From Leptobacterium flavescens (GTDB taxonomy: Bacteria > Bacteroidota > Bacteroidia > Flavobacteriales > Flavobacteriaceae): 64,000 bases of DNA. Under the pieces are notes generated by a model. That model was not told the origin of the DNA. It ran no database searches and worked only from the letters and a program-made list of their open reading frames with translations. Where the stretch lies: positions 62,001 to 126,000 of the forward strand of contig NZ_JAABOO010000003.1 of the NCBI RefSeq assembly GCF_010671605.1, given 5' to 3'. Position numbers and translations under genes: made by a program. Below are positions 1-9,012 of the stretch, in pieces (positions within the stretch are counted from its first letter, which is position 1; the number at the start of each line of letters is the position of its first letter).

Positions 1-924
1 ATTTCCTTTCAGCGTAAGCAACTGGGAATTCAGATGAATTACAACGGTGTGGAGAAAGCATCCCAGGCAGTGAACGGGAAGATCAATATTGTTAATGTCT
101 GGAAAGAAGTTCCCAAGGTTGAATTCGGAAAAGAAACCGAAGAGGGAGGAAAATACGCATTACTGTCTTTAGAAGCCGCAGTTCAGGCTCTTATAAAAAA
201 GGAGATAGATGTTCTGGTAACAGCACCCATCAACAAGCACAATATTCAGAGTGATAAGTTTAAATTTCCGGGACATACAGATTTCCTGGCAAAAGAACTG
301 AAGGGAGAAGCGTTGATGTTTATGGTTACCGATGAGCTGAAGGTCGGACTTTTTACAGACCATGTTCCGGTTAAGGATGTAAGCGAACATCTTACCCCCG
401 AGCTGGTAAAAAATAAGATAGATAAGGTATATGAATCCCTGAAGAGGGATTTCAGGATTGCAAGACCTAAAATTGCTGTGCTCGGATTAAATCCGCATAG
501 CGGAGACAACGGAGTGATAGGGCAGGAAGACGATAAGGTGCTGAGGCCGGTTATAAGCGAAGCCTTTAATAAAGGAAAGCTGGTGTACGGTCCGTATGCA
601 GCCGATAGCTTCTTTGGCTCGGAGAATTACAAAAAGTTCGATGCCGTTCTGGCAACCTATCACGATCAGGGGCTTATTCCGTTCAAGACATTGTCGTTCG
701 GGCAGGGAGTTAATTTTACTGCCGGCCTCAATGCCGTAAGGACATCTCCCGACCATGGAACCGCTTTTGAAATAGCGGGTAAGAATGAAGCAGATCATCA
801 CTCTTTTAAGGAAGCTGTTTTTACCGGGATCTCCATATTTCGAAACCGAAAGGAACACGAAGAAATTAGTGCAAATCCCCTAAAAAAACACTCTTTAAAA
901 GTGGAGACAAAAAAAAATTCATAA
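1..924 (+). CDS. pdxA: 4-hydroxythreonine-4-phosphate dehydrogenase, 5' end cut off by the window edge
   Basis: PdxA oxidises 4-phosphohydroxy-L-threonine to the precursor that PdxJ joins with deoxyxylulose phosphate in pyridoxal phosphate synthesis; it is a cytoplasmic metal- and NAD-dependent dimer. The frame is open from base 1, so the ATG at 34 is internal and roughly the first 45 residues of a normal 340-350-residue protein are missing. The three metal-binding histidine motifs are visible: GHTDF, YHDQG and SPDHGTAF. It ends in a lysine-rich tail. The next gene has its own promoter, so pdxA probably closes its own transcription unit. Family assignment is firm. Confidence 0.95.
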   Translation: MSFQRKQLGIQMNYNGVEKASQAVNGKINIVNVWKEVPKVEFGKETEEGGKYALLSLEAAVQALIKKEIDVLVTAPINKHNIQSDKFKFPGHTDFLAKELKGEALMFMVTDELKVGLFTDHVPVKDVSEHLTPELVKNKIDKVYESLKRDFRIARPKIAVLGLNPHSGDNGVIGQEDDKVLRPVISEAFNKGKLVYGPYAADSFFGSENYKKFDAVLATYHDQGLIPFKTLSFGQGVNFTAGLNAVRTSPDHGTAFEIAGKNEADHHSFKEAVFTGISIFRNRKEHEEISANPLKKHSLKVETKKNS

Positions 925-928
925 CAGC

Positions 929-957
929 TTGAAGATTAATAAAAATGTTTATCTTTG
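929..957 (+). promoter_or_regulatory. Bacteroidetes-type promoter for yceD-rpmF
   Basis: TTG at 929-931, an 18-base spacer, then TATCTTTG at 950-957. This matches the Bacteroidetes consensus (TTG/TTTG, about 19 bases, TAnnTTTG). Transcription would start near 962-964, about 40 bases before the yceD ATG. Confidence 0.75.
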
Positions 958-1003
958 CACCCGCCTTTAACACAAGGTAAAGGCATTAAACTGATTGTTT
1001 AAA

Positions 1004-1537
1004 ATGAAGAAGTTAAAGGAGTTTGATATTCCTTTTGTAGGATTAAAGCAGGGAAAACACCAGTTTGTTTATCAGATTGATAATGCGTTCTTTGAAGCTT
1101 TTAACTTTGATGAATTCAACAGCACCTCAATTAAGGTTGTTGTTGAGCTGGACAAAAAGAGCAGTTTGCTCGAACTCAGCTTTAATGCCGAAGGGGTTGT
1201 AAATGTTCTTTGCGACCTGTCTAACGAACCTTATGACCAGGAGGTCGGAGGTGAGTTAAACCTGGTTGTGAAATTCGGAGAGGAATACAACGATGAGAAT
1301 GAAGAGATCCTCATTATTCCTCACGGAGAACATCAGATCAATGTTGCTCAGTATGTATATGAGCTGATCGTTCTCTCGGTTCCGGCAAAGAGAATTCATC
1401 CGGGAATAAAAGACGGAAGTTTAAGTTCGGAAATCGTAAAAAAACTGGAAGAACTTCAACCCAAAGAAATAAAAAACGGAAAAGAAGAAACAGATCCCAG
1501 ATGGGACCAATTAAAAAAACTATTAACGGATAAATAA
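1004..1537 (+). CDS. YceD/DUF177 family protein
   Basis: A 177-residue protein of the DUF177 (YceD) family, the small protein usually encoded directly upstream of ribosomal protein L32; in plants and some bacteria it is linked to 23S rRNA maturation. The ATG at 1004 (MKKLKEFDIPF) is preferred over an in-frame TTG at 995. It lacks the clear cysteine pair seen in some family members, has an acidic central part (EEYNDENEE) and the late PxxRIHPG segment common in the family. It ends 8 bases before rpmF, which fits co-transcription. The family call rests on order and overall pattern; the exact role is not shown by sequence. Confidence 0.85.
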   Translation: MKKLKEFDIPFVGLKQGKHQFVYQIDNAFFEAFNFDEFNSTSIKVVVELDKKSSLLELSFNAEGVVNVLCDLSNEPYDQEVGGELNLVVKFGEEYNDENEEILIIPHGEHQINVAQYVYELIVLSVPAKRIHPGIKDGSLSSEIVKKLEELQPKEIKNGKEETDPRWDQLKKLLTDK

Positions 1538-1545
1538 GTTAGAAA

Positions 1546-1743
1546 ATGGCACATCCTAAGAGAAAAATATCCAAAACTAGAAGAGATAAAAGAAGAACTC
1601 ATTACAAAGCTTCGGTACCTCAGATAGCCACAGATCCTACAACAGGAGAAGCTCATTTATACCACAGAGCTCACTGGCATGAAGGAAAACTTTATTACAG
1701 AGGGCAGGTATTGATTGACAACACTGAGGAAAACGCAGCCTAA
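1546..1743 (+). CDS. rpmF: 50S ribosomal protein L32
   Basis: A 65-residue basic protein beginning [17 protein letters not shown], the typical L32 start. Many L32 proteins carry a zinc-binding CxxC...CxxC ribbon; here there are no cysteines, so this is the zinc-independent form usual in this group. L32 sits in the large subunit near the peptide exit region. It follows yceD by 8 bases and is closed by a hairpin terminator at 1764-1792. Confidence 0.97.
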   Translation: MAHPKRKISKTRRDKRRTHYKASVPQIATDPTTGEAHLYHRAHWHEGKLYYRGQVLIDNTEENAA

Positions 1744-1763
1744 TTGAAATAATGGAAAAGTTA

Positions 1764-1792
1764 AAACTCTCACCACTGTGGGAGTTTTTTTA
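1764..1792 (+). terminator. Intrinsic terminator after rpmF
   Basis: A ten-base stem AAACTCTCAC / GTGGGAGTTT (one G-T pair) with a CACT loop, followed by a run of T. It lies 20 bases after the rpmF stop and separates yceD-rpmF from fabH. Confidence 0.85.
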
Positions 1793-1911
1793 TTCAAAAT
1801 TTTTCTATCATTCAAAAAGAACCTATTTTGCGTCGAGAATCAAGGAAAATTTATTAATTTCATTAAATTTTTCGACAGTTTTATACTTTTTTGGTAAAAA
1901 CTTAACTTGTT

Positions 1912-2907
1912 ATGAGTAAAAAAACAGCAGCAATAACAGCTGTAGGTGGCTATGTGCCCGATTTTGTGTTATCCAACCAGGTGTTGGAAACCATGGTTGA
2001 AACAAATGACGAATGGATAACAACCAGAACCGGAATTAAAGAAAGACGTATTTTAAAAGAAGAAGGAAAAGGAACTTCTTACCTCGCCATTAAAGCCGCA
2101 GAAGATCTAATTGCAAAAAAAGGCTTAAATCCCGAAGAAATAGACATGGTAATCGTTGCAACTACCACCCCGGATATGCCGGTGGCGGCAACTGCTGCTT
2201 TTGTCGCTTCGCAACTGGGTGCGGTAAATGCTTTTTCCTATGACCTGCAGGCTGCCTGCTCCGGATTTTTGTTCGGAATGTCTACGGCAGCCAGCTATAT
2301 AGAATCCGGAAGATATAAAAAAGTACTTCTTATCGGTGCAGATAAGATGTCCTCTATTATCGATTATACAGACAGAACCACCTGTATCATTTTTGGTGAC
2401 GGTGCTGGAGCTGTTCTCTTCGAACCCAATGAAGAAGGCCTGGGCTTCCAGGATGAATATCTGAGAACCGATGGGATCGGAAGAGAATTCCTTAAGATCG
2501 ATGCGGGAGGATCTATTATGCCTGCATCTGAGGAGACCGTAAAGAACAGAAAACATTTTGTGTATCAGGATGGAAAGACTGTTTTTAAGTTTGCGGTTTC
2601 CAATATGGCAGATGTAGCCGAAAGGGTTATGAATCAAAATGACCTTACAAAAGACGATGTTCAATGGCTGGTACCACACCAGGCGAACAAAAGGATCATC
2701 GATGCCACAGCTAACAGAATGGGATTGGATGAATCTAAGGTAATGATGAACATTCAGAGGTACGGAAATACAACTTCCGCTACCCTTCCTCTTTTGTTAA
2801 ACGACTATGAAAAACAACTAAAAAAAGGTGATAACCTTGTATTTGCTGCATTTGGTGGTGGCTTCACTTGGGGAGCCATGTACCTGAAATGGGCTTATAA
2901 TTCTTAA
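1912..2907 (+). CDS. fabH: Beta-ketoacyl-ACP synthase III
   Basis: FabH condenses an acyl-CoA primer with malonyl-ACP to start type II fatty acid synthesis. The 331-residue length is standard. The catalytic triad is visible: Cys116 in AACSGF, His256 in VPHQANKRI and Asn286 in RYGNTT. FabH primer choice sets the branched or straight chain start; this cannot be read from the sequence alone. It is followed by accB (23 bases) and accC, which supply malonyl-CoA, so the three genes form a fatty acid initiation cluster. Confidence 0.97.
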   Translation: MSKKTAAITAVGGYVPDFVLSNQVLETMVETNDEWITTRTGIKERRILKEEGKGTSYLAIKAAEDLIAKKGLNPEEIDMVIVATTTPDMPVAATAAFVASQLGAVNAFSYDLQAACSGFLFGMSTAASYIESGRYKKVLLIGADKMSSIIDYTDRTTCIIFGDGAGAVLFEPNEEGLGFQDEYLRTDGIGREFLKIDAGGSIMPASEETVKNRKHFVYQDGKTVFKFAVSNMADVAERVMNQNDLTKDDVQWLVPHQANKRIIDATANRMGLDESKVMMNIQRYGNTTSATLPLLLNDYEKQLKKGDNLVFAAFGGGFTWGAMYLKWAYNS

Positions 2908-2930
2908 AAATTAAAACTAACAACTGTATC

Positions 2931-3428
2931 ATGGATTTAAAAGACATTCAAAACTTAATTAAATTCGTAGCCAAATCGGGAGCAAGCGAGGTTAAGCTCG
3001 AGATGGAAGATGTAAAGATTACGATCAAAACAGGGGCGGATGAGACCAAGGCTGAAACTACAATTGTACAGCAGATCCCTATGACAACTCCTGTACCTCA
3101 GGTAGCTGCCACTCCGCAAACACCTGCACCTGCAGTGACTCCTGCTGCTGAAGCTGCTCCGGAAAAAGCAGCGGCTGACAATGATAAATACATAACGGTA
3201 AAATCGCCTATTATTGGTACTTTCTATAGAAAGCCATCTCCGGATAAAGCACCTTTTGTTGAGGTGGGAAGTACAGTTTCTCAGGGAGATGTACTTTGTG
3301 TGATCGAAGCGATGAAACTTTTCAATGAAATTGAATCTGAAGTTTCCGGAAAAATTGTAAAAGTATTGGTTGACGATTCTTCTCCTGTAGAATTTGATCA
3401 ACCATTATTTTTAGTAGACCCATCATAA
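2931..3428 (+). CDS. accB: Biotin carboxyl carrier protein of acetyl-CoA carboxylase
   Basis: The biotin-bearing subunit of acetyl-CoA carboxylase. The C-terminal biotinyl domain (about residues 86-165) carries the modified lysine, Lys129, in EAMKLFNEIE. A flexible Ala/Pro/Thr-rich linker (about residues 50-83) joins it to a short N-terminal helix. Its partner accC follows after 84 bases containing a small hairpin. A standard 165-residue AccB. Confidence 0.96.
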   Translation: MDLKDIQNLIKFVAKSGASEVKLEMEDVKITIKTGADETKAETTIVQQIPMTTPVPQVAATPQTPAPAVTPAAEAAPEKAAADNDKYITVKSPIIGTFYRKPSPDKAPFVEVGSTVSQGDVLCVIEAMKLFNEIESEVSGKIVKVLVDDSSPVEFDQPLFLVDPS

Positions 3429-3454
3429 GTATTTACAAATTCCGATATACAGAT

Positions 3455-3472
3455 CCCGAAAGCTGTTTCGGG
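3455..3472 (+). other. Short hairpin between accB and accC
   Basis: CCCGAAA / TTTCGGG, a perfect seven-base stem with a GCTG loop, followed by only a weak T-rich tract (TGTTT). It could set the ratio of accC to accB transcripts as a leaky terminator or a stabilising 3' end. This is inference. Confidence 0.45.
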
Positions 3473-3512
3473 TGTTTAAAAACCGGAATTTAGAACTTTT
3501 AATTCGGAAGTC

Positions 3513-4862
3513 ATGTTTAAAAAGATACTGATTGCAAATAGAGGTGAGATCGCGCTTCGGATCATAAGAACCTGCAGGGAGATGGGAATTAAATCGGTTG
3601 CCGTATATTCTACAGCAGATGCCGATAGTCTTCACGTAAGATTTGCCGATGAGGCGGTTTGTATTGGTCCTGCACCCAGTGTAGACTCTTACCTTAAAAT
3701 ACCAAATATAATTGCAGCTGCAGAGATTACCAATGCAGATGCGATTCACCCGGGATACGGGTTCCTTTCTGAAAATGCCAAATTTTCCAAGATCTGTGAA
3801 GAGCACGATATTAAATTTATCGGAGCTTCTGCAGAGATGATAGAACAAATGGGAGATAAGGCCACTGCAAAAGCAACAATGAAAGCTGCAGGGGTACCTA
3901 CCATTCCAGGTTCTGAAGGGATACTGGATTCCTATGATGAAGCTGAAACACTAGCGGTAGAGATGGGCTTCCCTGTCATGCTTAAAGCAACCGCAGGTGG
4001 TGGAGGTAGAGGAATGCGTGCCGTGTGGAAAAAAGAAGACCTGCTAAGAGCATGGGAATCTGCACGTCAGGAAGCAGCTGCAGCCTTTGGAAACGACGGG
4101 ATGTATATGGAGAAGCTTATTGAAGAGCCTCGCCATATCGAGATCCAGGTTGTGGGAGATTCATTCGGAAAGGCTTGCCATTTATCCGAAAGAGATTGCT
4201 CCGTTCAGAGACGTCACCAGAAACTAACAGAAGAGACTCCTTCTCCGTTTATGACCGATCAACTCCGTGAGGACATGGGAGAAGCTGCGGTAAAAGCTGC
4301 AGAATATATTAAATACGAAGGTGCCGGAACCGTAGAGTTCCTTGTGGATAAACACCGCAATTTCTACTTTATGGAGATGAATACACGTATCCAGGTAGAG
4401 CACCCGATCACAGAGCAGGTTATCGATTACGACCTGATCCGTGAGCAGATCCTTGTAGCTGCAGGAGTTCCGATCTCCGGAAAGAACTACCTGCCTAAAC
4501 TGCACTCTATTGAGTGTAGGATCAATGCAGAGGATCCGTATAACGATTTCAGACCTTCACCAGGTAGAATAACCACTTTACACGCTCCGGGAGGTCATGG
4601 GGTTCGTCTGGACACCCACGTGTACAGCGGCTATATGATCCCGCCTAATTACGATTCTATGATCGCCAAGCTGATCACTACGGCTCAAACCAGAGAAGAA
4701 GCGATCAACAAAATGAAACGTGCACTCGATGAATTCGTTATCGAAGGAATAAAAACCACCATTCCATTCCACAGACAACTTATGGATGACCCTAATTATA
4801 TTGCAGGGAATTATACCACCAAGTTTATGGAGGATTTTGAAATGGCACCGATTGAAGAATAA
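3513..4862 (+). CDS. accC: Acetyl-CoA carboxylase, biotin carboxylase subunit
   Basis: AccC carboxylates the biotin on AccB using ATP and bicarbonate. It has the ATP-grasp layout: N-terminal Rossmann part ([13 protein letters not shown]), glycine-rich ATP loop ([12 protein letters not shown]), and the catalytic stretch [14 protein letters not shown] with the conserved Arg and Glu residues. The 449-residue length is normal. It is the last gene of the fabH-accB-accC cluster, with a strong terminator 23 bases after the stop. Confidence 0.97.
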   Translation: MFKKILIANRGEIALRIIRTCREMGIKSVAVYSTADADSLHVRFADEAVCIGPAPSVDSYLKIPNIIAAAEITNADAIHPGYGFLSENAKFSKICEEHDIKFIGASAEMIEQMGDKATAKATMKAAGVPTIPGSEGILDSYDEAETLAVEMGFPVMLKATAGGGGRGMRAVWKKEDLLRAWESARQEAAAAFGNDGMYMEKLIEEPRHIEIQVVGDSFGKACHLSERDCSVQRRHQKLTEETPSPFMTDQLREDMGEAAVKAAEYIKYEGAGTVEFLVDKHRNFYFMEMNTRIQVEHPITEQVIDYDLIREQILVAAGVPISGKNYLPKLHSIECRINAEDPYNDFRPSPGRITTLHAPGGHGVRLDTHVYSGYMIPPNYDSMIAKLITTAQTREEAINKMKRALDEFVIEGIKTTIPFHRQLMDDPNYIAGNYTTKFMEDFEMAPIEE

Positions 4863-4884
4863 GGAGAGAACCTTAATTATATAG

Positions 4885-4914
4885 AAATTCCCGCTTTTGG
4901 CGGGAATTTTTTTT
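4885..4914 (+). terminator. Intrinsic terminator after accC
   Basis: A perfect ten-base stem AAATTCCCGC / GCGGGAATTT with a five-base TTTTG loop, followed by eight T. It closes the fabH-accB-accC unit. Confidence 0.92.
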
Positions 4915-4984
4915 GATGGCAACTCTTCCGGAAAGCCAGGCTATCTGACCGAAATACGTATCTTAGTCCATCAAATTTTTATAC

Positions 4985-6100
4985 ATGCATTTAAGTTACT
5001 GGGAAATAAAAGAATGGTTGGATCGGGTAGATTTTACGGTTATCGGGAGCGGGATCGTCGGGCTGAATTGTGCTTTGGCGCTGCGGAAGAAATACCCGAA
5101 GAGTAAGATCCTGGTATTGGAAAAAGGAATATTACCCCAGGGAGCCAGCACCAAAAATGCAGGCTTTGCCTGTTTTGGCAGTGTTTCGGAACTGCTTGAC
5201 GACCTGAAGGAACATTCCGAAGAACAGGTAACAAGCCTTGTGGAAAAGAGATGGACAGGCCTCCGGCAACTGAGATCCCTTCTGGGGGATGATCAGATCG
5301 GCTATCGTCATTGGGGAGGTTACGAGTTGTTTCCTCAGCAGGATCAGGCCACATTCGAAGACTGCAGGGAGAAGATCCCTTACCTGAATGAGTTGTTGTT
5401 TCCCCTTTTTAAAGAAGATGTATACAGTTTGACACCCAACAAGTTTCAGTTTGAGAAAACAGGGCAGGAATACATCTTTAATGCCTTTGAAGGGCAGCTG
5501 GATACCGGAAAAATGATGCAATCTCTGCTGCAAAAATGCGTTTCAGAAAATATAAGGGTTCTCAATACGGTAGAAGTTAAGGCCGTGGAAGACCTTAAAA
5601 CATCGGTTGCAGTAAAGACCAATTATTTTGAAATGAGATCGGGGAAAGTCCTGATTGCCACCAATGGTTTTGCATCAACACTCACCAATGAAGATGTAAA
5701 ACCTGCAAGGGCACAGGTATTGATCACAAAGGCTATAAAGGACTTGAAGATTAAAGGGACCTTTCATCTGGACAGAGGCTATTACTACTTCAGGAATATA
5801 GATGATCGCATCCTTCTGGGAGGCGGAAGAAACCTGGATATAAAAGGAGAGACCACGACAGAATTTGCAAATACCGAACAGATACAGTCTAAACTGGAAA
5901 GCCTGCTGCGGGAGGTGATATTACCTCAAACGGCTTTCGAAATAGATCACAGATGGAGTGGGATCATGGGGGTTTCGACCTCTAAGAGCCCCGTAATAAA
6001 GCCTCTTTCAGACCGCGTTTTTTGCGGGGTCCGCTTAGGAGGAATGGGAGTAGCTATAGGAACCCAGGTGGGGCATGAACTGGCTTCTTTGGTAGATTGA
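4985..6100 (+). CDS. FAD-dependent oxidoreductase of the D-amino acid/glycine oxidase (DAO) family
   Basis: A 371-residue flavoprotein. The dinucleotide-binding motif VIGSGIVGLNCALAL lies at about residues 19-33, followed by the acidic end of the second strand (VLEKG). A GASTKNAGFACFGS segment is typical of DAO-fold enzymes, and a C-terminal GGMGVAIGTQVG closes the FAD site. The likely reaction is oxidative deamination of an amine or amino acid; the substrate cannot be read from the sequence. mtgA starts one base after its stop, so the two are probably co-transcribed, although no functional link is evident. Confidence 0.85.
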   Translation: MHLSYWEIKEWLDRVDFTVIGSGIVGLNCALALRKKYPKSKILVLEKGILPQGASTKNAGFACFGSVSELLDDLKEHSEEQVTSLVEKRWTGLRQLRSLLGDDQIGYRHWGGYELFPQQDQATFEDCREKIPYLNELLFPLFKEDVYSLTPNKFQFEKTGQEYIFNAFEGQLDTGKMMQSLLQKCVSENIRVLNTVEVKAVEDLKTSVAVKTNYFEMRSGKVLIATNGFASTLTNEDVKPARAQVLITKAIKDLKIKGTFHLDRGYYYFRNIDDRILLGGGRNLDIKGETTTEFANTEQIQSKLESLLREVILPQTAFEIDHRWSGIMGVSTSKSPVIKPLSDRVFCGVRLGGMGVAIGTQVGHELASLVD

Positions 6101-6101
6101 G

Positions 6102-6785
6102 ATGATAAAAAGAATTATTCGGATCTTAGTAAAAGGGGTGATCGGTTTCATCCTGTTCTCTGTTTTACTGGTGCTCATTTTTAAATGGGTGCCCGTACCC
6201 TTTACACCCCTAATGGTGATCAGGGCTATCGAACAGAAAAAACAGGGAAAAGAAATGAGCTGGAAACACGATTGGGTGTCTATAGAGAGGATCTCCAAAA
6301 ACTTTCAGCTGGCGGTTGTATGCAGTGAAGACCAGAAATTCCTGGAACATCGCGGGTTTGATGTAAAAGCCATTGAGAAGGCCTATTCCGACCATAAAAA
6401 AGGAAAAAGACTGAGAGGTGCCAGTACCATAAGCCAGCAAACCGCTAAAAACGTATTTCTATGGCCTCAACGCAGCTGGCTGAGAAAGGGGCTGGAAACC
6501 TATTTTACCTTTCTGATAGAGCTCATGTGGAGTAAAGAACGGATCCTGGAAGTGTACCTGAATTCCGTAGAAATGGGAAAAGGGATCTATGGAGCGGAAG
6601 CAGGGGCCCGGTATTGGTTTCAAAAACCGGCCGGACACCTCACAGCTTATGAAGCAGCTTCTATTGCTGCAATCCTTCCGAATCCCAGAACCTATAAAGC
6701 AAATCCGCGTACCCCTTATCTGGAGGGCAGGAAGAAGTGGATCATGGAACAGATGAATTATTTTGGTCCTTTTAAATTAAAATAA
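6102..6785 (+). CDS. mtgA: Monofunctional biosynthetic peptidoglycan transglycosylase
   Basis: Polymerises lipid II into glycan strands at the outer face of the inner membrane. An N-terminal membrane segment (about residues 5-28) anchors a single glycosyltransferase family 51 domain. The catalytic glutamate is Glu76 in SEDQKFLEHRGFD. The other family motifs are present: GASTISQQTAKN, and ERILEVYLNSVEMG with GIYGAEAGARYWF. There is no transpeptidase domain. At 227 residues this is a complete MtgA. It begins one base after the upstream oxidoreductase and is followed after six bases by a Gre-like gene. Confidence 0.95.
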   Translation: MIKRIIRILVKGVIGFILFSVLLVLIFKWVPVPFTPLMVIRAIEQKKQGKEMSWKHDWVSIERISKNFQLAVVCSEDQKFLEHRGFDVKAIEKAYSDHKKGKRLRGASTISQQTAKNVFLWPQRSWLRKGLETYFTFLIELMWSKERILEVYLNSVEMGKGIYGAEAGARYWFQKPAGHLTAYEAASIAAILPNPRTYKANPRTPYLEGRKKWIMEQMNYFGPFKLK

Positions 6786-6791
6786 AACCCC

Positions 6792-7244
6792 ATGCCCGAC
6801 CTGAAAAAACAATTACTGGATAGCTGTACAGCTTTTGTAGAGGAGAGAGCTGCAAAGCTCGGAAACAGGATGAAAGAGATTGAAGAATCCCTGTTAAGCG
6901 AGACTAAAAGTACCGCAGGGGATAAGCATGAAACAGGCAGGGCCATGCTTCAGATTGAGCGCGAAAAAACAGGGAAGCAATTAGCAGAAGTAAGGAAGTT
7001 GCAGGAAACCCTTCTTAAGGTGGATATCTCTCCCGATCCGGCACTTATTCATCTCGGAAGCCTGGTCTATACTTCTCAGGCCAATTACTTTTTAGCGATC
7101 TCCTGCGGAAAGATCACAGTAAACAAAGAAGACTTTTTTGCTATTGCTCCCAACACTCCCATAGGGCAGCTCTTACTGGGTAAAAAAGCCGGCGATGAGG
7201 TAAGCTTTAACGGCAGACCTATCCGTATTGAGAAAGTGGTATAG
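6792..7244 (+). CDS. GreA/GreB-like transcript cleavage factor homologue
   Basis: A 150-residue protein with the two-part Gre layout: an N-terminal charged helical hairpin (about residues 1-78), then a C-terminal domain ending PIGQLLLGKKAGDEVSF, which matches the FKBP-like end of GreA (PIGKALLGKKVGDEV). At the hairpin tip the motif GDKHET keeps the Asp44 and Glu47 spacing of the two acidic residues that GreA inserts into the RNA polymerase secondary channel (GDLKEN in GreA). Proteins like this are sometimes annotated as 3-oxoacyl-ACP synthase in Flavobacteria; nothing here supports that. Its stop is adjacent to that of the convergent ABC gene. The polymerase-binding role is inferred. Confidence 0.7.
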   Translation: MPDLKKQLLDSCTAFVEERAAKLGNRMKEIEESLLSETKSTAGDKHETGRAMLQIEREKTGKQLAEVRKLQETLLKVDISPDPALIHLGSLVYTSQANYFLAISCGKITVNKEDFFAIAPNTPIGQLLLGKKAGDEVSFNGRPIRIEKVV

Positions 7245-8216
7245 TTAAGCGATCCTGTTACGGATAAGATTTTCGGAAACCTTAAGAGAAACCGTATCAT
7301 TTTCATTTAAAGCTGTAGGATGCTCAAAGAAAAGTACCTTGTGTTCATAAGCAGCCTTTATTAAGAAGCGACTTCCTTTAAAATAGGACTTCTTAACCGT
7401 GACTTTAAAATCAGATTCCATGGTGTATTTTAATTCATGCGGATAGAGCAAAACCTTTTTGCCCGGATCTTCAAAAGGGATCAGCAGGGAAACAGCTATT
7501 TCATTAACCTCCCCGAAAAGGGAAGCAATATACCTGTTGTCGGGTTTCTGATAAAGGTTAACAGGCTTGTCCTTTGCAATCATATTCCCTTCTCTGAGCA
7601 CGATGGTCTCATCTGCAAAAGACAGGGCATCGGTACTGTCGTGAGTAGCCACAATACAACTTATTCCTTTCTTTTTAAGGAATGAGAAAAGGTTTCTCCT
7701 CAATGCGTTTTTCCGGAAATTATCTATATGGCTAAAAGGCTCATCCAATAAGAGGATCTCCGGTTCTACGGCAAGGACCCTGGCCAGGGCTACCCTTTGT
7801 TGCTGCCCTCCGCTTAAATACCTGGTTTTGGTCCTGGCAAAGGGAGTAAGTTCGAGGATCTCCAGTAATTCCCTGGTGCGTTCCATTTTCTTTTCCGGAT
7901 AGAAATTGGAAAGGAAGGCCCCGACATTTTCTTCAACGGTTATATAAGGCATCAGGTCAAAATCCTGGGATAGATACTTCATAAACGATTCCCCGGGAAT
8001 AAGATGGTAATTGGGCCCCAGCAATTTCTGATCGTTCCAGTAAATGGTTCCTTTGTTCGGATGAAGCAGGCCGTAAATGAGTTTTAAAAGAGTGCTTTTT
8101 CCGCAGCCACTGGCTCCGATAACCGATATATTCTGCCCTTTTTCAACGCTGAAACTAATGTCTTTAATAGTGAACTGATCGTTATATCCGAAAGAAATAT
8201 TATTTACGGAAAGCAT
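7245..8216 (-). CDS. ABC transporter ATP-binding protein (PotA/CysA-like), no permease nearby
   Basis: A 323-residue ATPase. Walker A is GASGCGKST (residues 34-42), the signature is LSGGQQQRVALAR, and Walker B is ILLLDEPF with the H-loop in VATHDS. About 110 C-terminal residues after the ATPase core resemble the regulatory extension of sugar, sulfate and polyamine importers. No membrane or binding-protein gene lies within several kilobases, so partner and substrate are unknown. Its stop is adjacent to that of the convergent Gre-like gene. A possible own -7 box lies at 8251-8258. Confidence 0.88.
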   Translation of the reverse strand: MLSVNNISFGYNDQFTIKDISFSVEKGQNISVIGASGCGKSTLLKLIYGLLHPNKGTIYWNDQKLLGPNYHLIPGESFMKYLSQDFDLMPYITVEENVGAFLSNFYPEKKMERTRELLEILELTPFARTKTRYLSGGQQQRVALARVLAVEPEILLLDEPFSHIDNFRKNALRRNLFSFLKKKGISCIVATHDSTDALSFADETIVLREGNMIAKDKPVNLYQKPDNRYIASLFGEVNEIAVSLLIPFEDPGKKVLLYPHELKYTMESDFKVTVKKSYFKGSRFLIKAAYEHKVLFFEHPTALNENDTVSLKVSENLIRNRIA

Positions 8217-8250
8217 AAACAGGCAATGGTTTGAAGGTTAACAAGACATA

Positions 8251-8258
8251 CAAATATA
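8251..8258 (-). promoter_or_regulatory. Putative -7 box for the ABC ATPase gene
   Basis: TATATTTG on the minus strand, 35 bases upstream of the ABC gene start. No clear TTG/TTTG element is seen at the expected distance, so support is limited to the -7 box. Confidence 0.45.
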
Positions 8259-8292
8259 ATTGCTTTCTGCTAAGAAATCACCGCTCTTTACA

Positions 8293-9012
8293 CTATTTGG
8301 AAAAAATAACATTTGCATCTTCAATACAGTCCTCTATTAGATATGCACCGAGGTTAAACCAGCGAGTTGCCCTGTCCAGGATCCAGGCATCGGAGCTTAC
8401 AACTACAGACGCACTTTCTGCAAGATAGGTGTCCGGGTTATTTTCAAGGGATATTTCCCAGGGAAAAGCGTATTCCTCGGCCAGTTCATTCATCATGCTT
8501 TTTAACCTTCCGCTGTTGGATACCGGTTTGTCGAGGATCCAGTGTACCTGTTTTACCCCCAGACTGTTCAGGTTGTTCCCGATAAGAAGTAATGCTTCCT
8601 CTGTTTTTTGTATGCGCTTATAAGTCCCGTGTACTCCCGAAATATCCCGGTAGCAATCGTCAAGACCTTTAAAGACATAAGCTCCGGAAAGGGCACTTTC
8701 CAGGATGATAAGAAGGTTAAAGCCATCAATAGAAAGCGATTGATCCTTCAGGGCATCGGCACTTACCAGGCGGGCCCGGCGCGAGGTGATCTGTTGGCTG
8801 CCGGCGCTCATTCCCAATAGTGCTTTTTGCTGGCGTACATTGAGTTTATAGCGGTTCCCGACCAGTTGAAGAGAAGATCGTTCACCATAACCCCTGCTCA
8901 ATAAATAACACATATCTCCGGCTGCTTCCTTTAGCTTTTTTTGCATGGCAGGAGTTCCGAAGAGACGATCGTCGCTTCCTTCTTTTCCGCGTTTTCTTGT
9001 AGATGAGGACAT
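8293..9012 (-). CDS. DUF434 domain protein, possible nucleotide-binding or nuclease fold
   Basis: A 239-residue protein recognised as the DUF434 family. The N-terminal part is basic and alpha-helical (about residues 1-90, LKEAAGDMCYLLSRGYGERSSLQLVGNRYKL). The second half begins with the acidic strand SIDGFNLLIILESALSG and contains HWILDKPVSNSGRLK and VVVSSDAWILDRA, a spread of aspartates resembling PIN/NYN-type nuclease folds; that resemblance is inference. Its start codon directly abuts the kptA stop, so the two are translated from one message. A role with KptA in RNA end processing is suggested only by position. Confidence 0.7.
   Translation of the reverse strand: MSSSTRKRGKEGSDDRLFGTPAMQKKLKEAAGDMCYLLSRGYGERSSLQLVGNRYKLNVRQQKALLGMSAGSQQITSRRARLVSADALKDQSLSIDGFNLLIILESALSGAYVFKGLDDCYRDISGVHGTYKRIQKTEEALLLIGNNLNSLGVKQVHWILDKPVSNSGRLKSMMNELAEEYAFPWEISLENNPDTYLAESASVVVSSDAWILDRATRWFNLGAYLIEDCIEDANVIFSK

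Noticed and set aside
1801-1911. A promoter for fabH
   Set aside because: AT-rich with near matches such as TATTTTG and TATACTTTTTTG, but no box at correct length and spacing; read-through from the upstream unit is blocked by the terminator, so a promoter must exist but I cannot place it.
6792-7244. Annotation as 3-oxoacyl-ACP synthase
   Set aside because: No ketosynthase motif or Cys-His-His residues; the protein is far too short.
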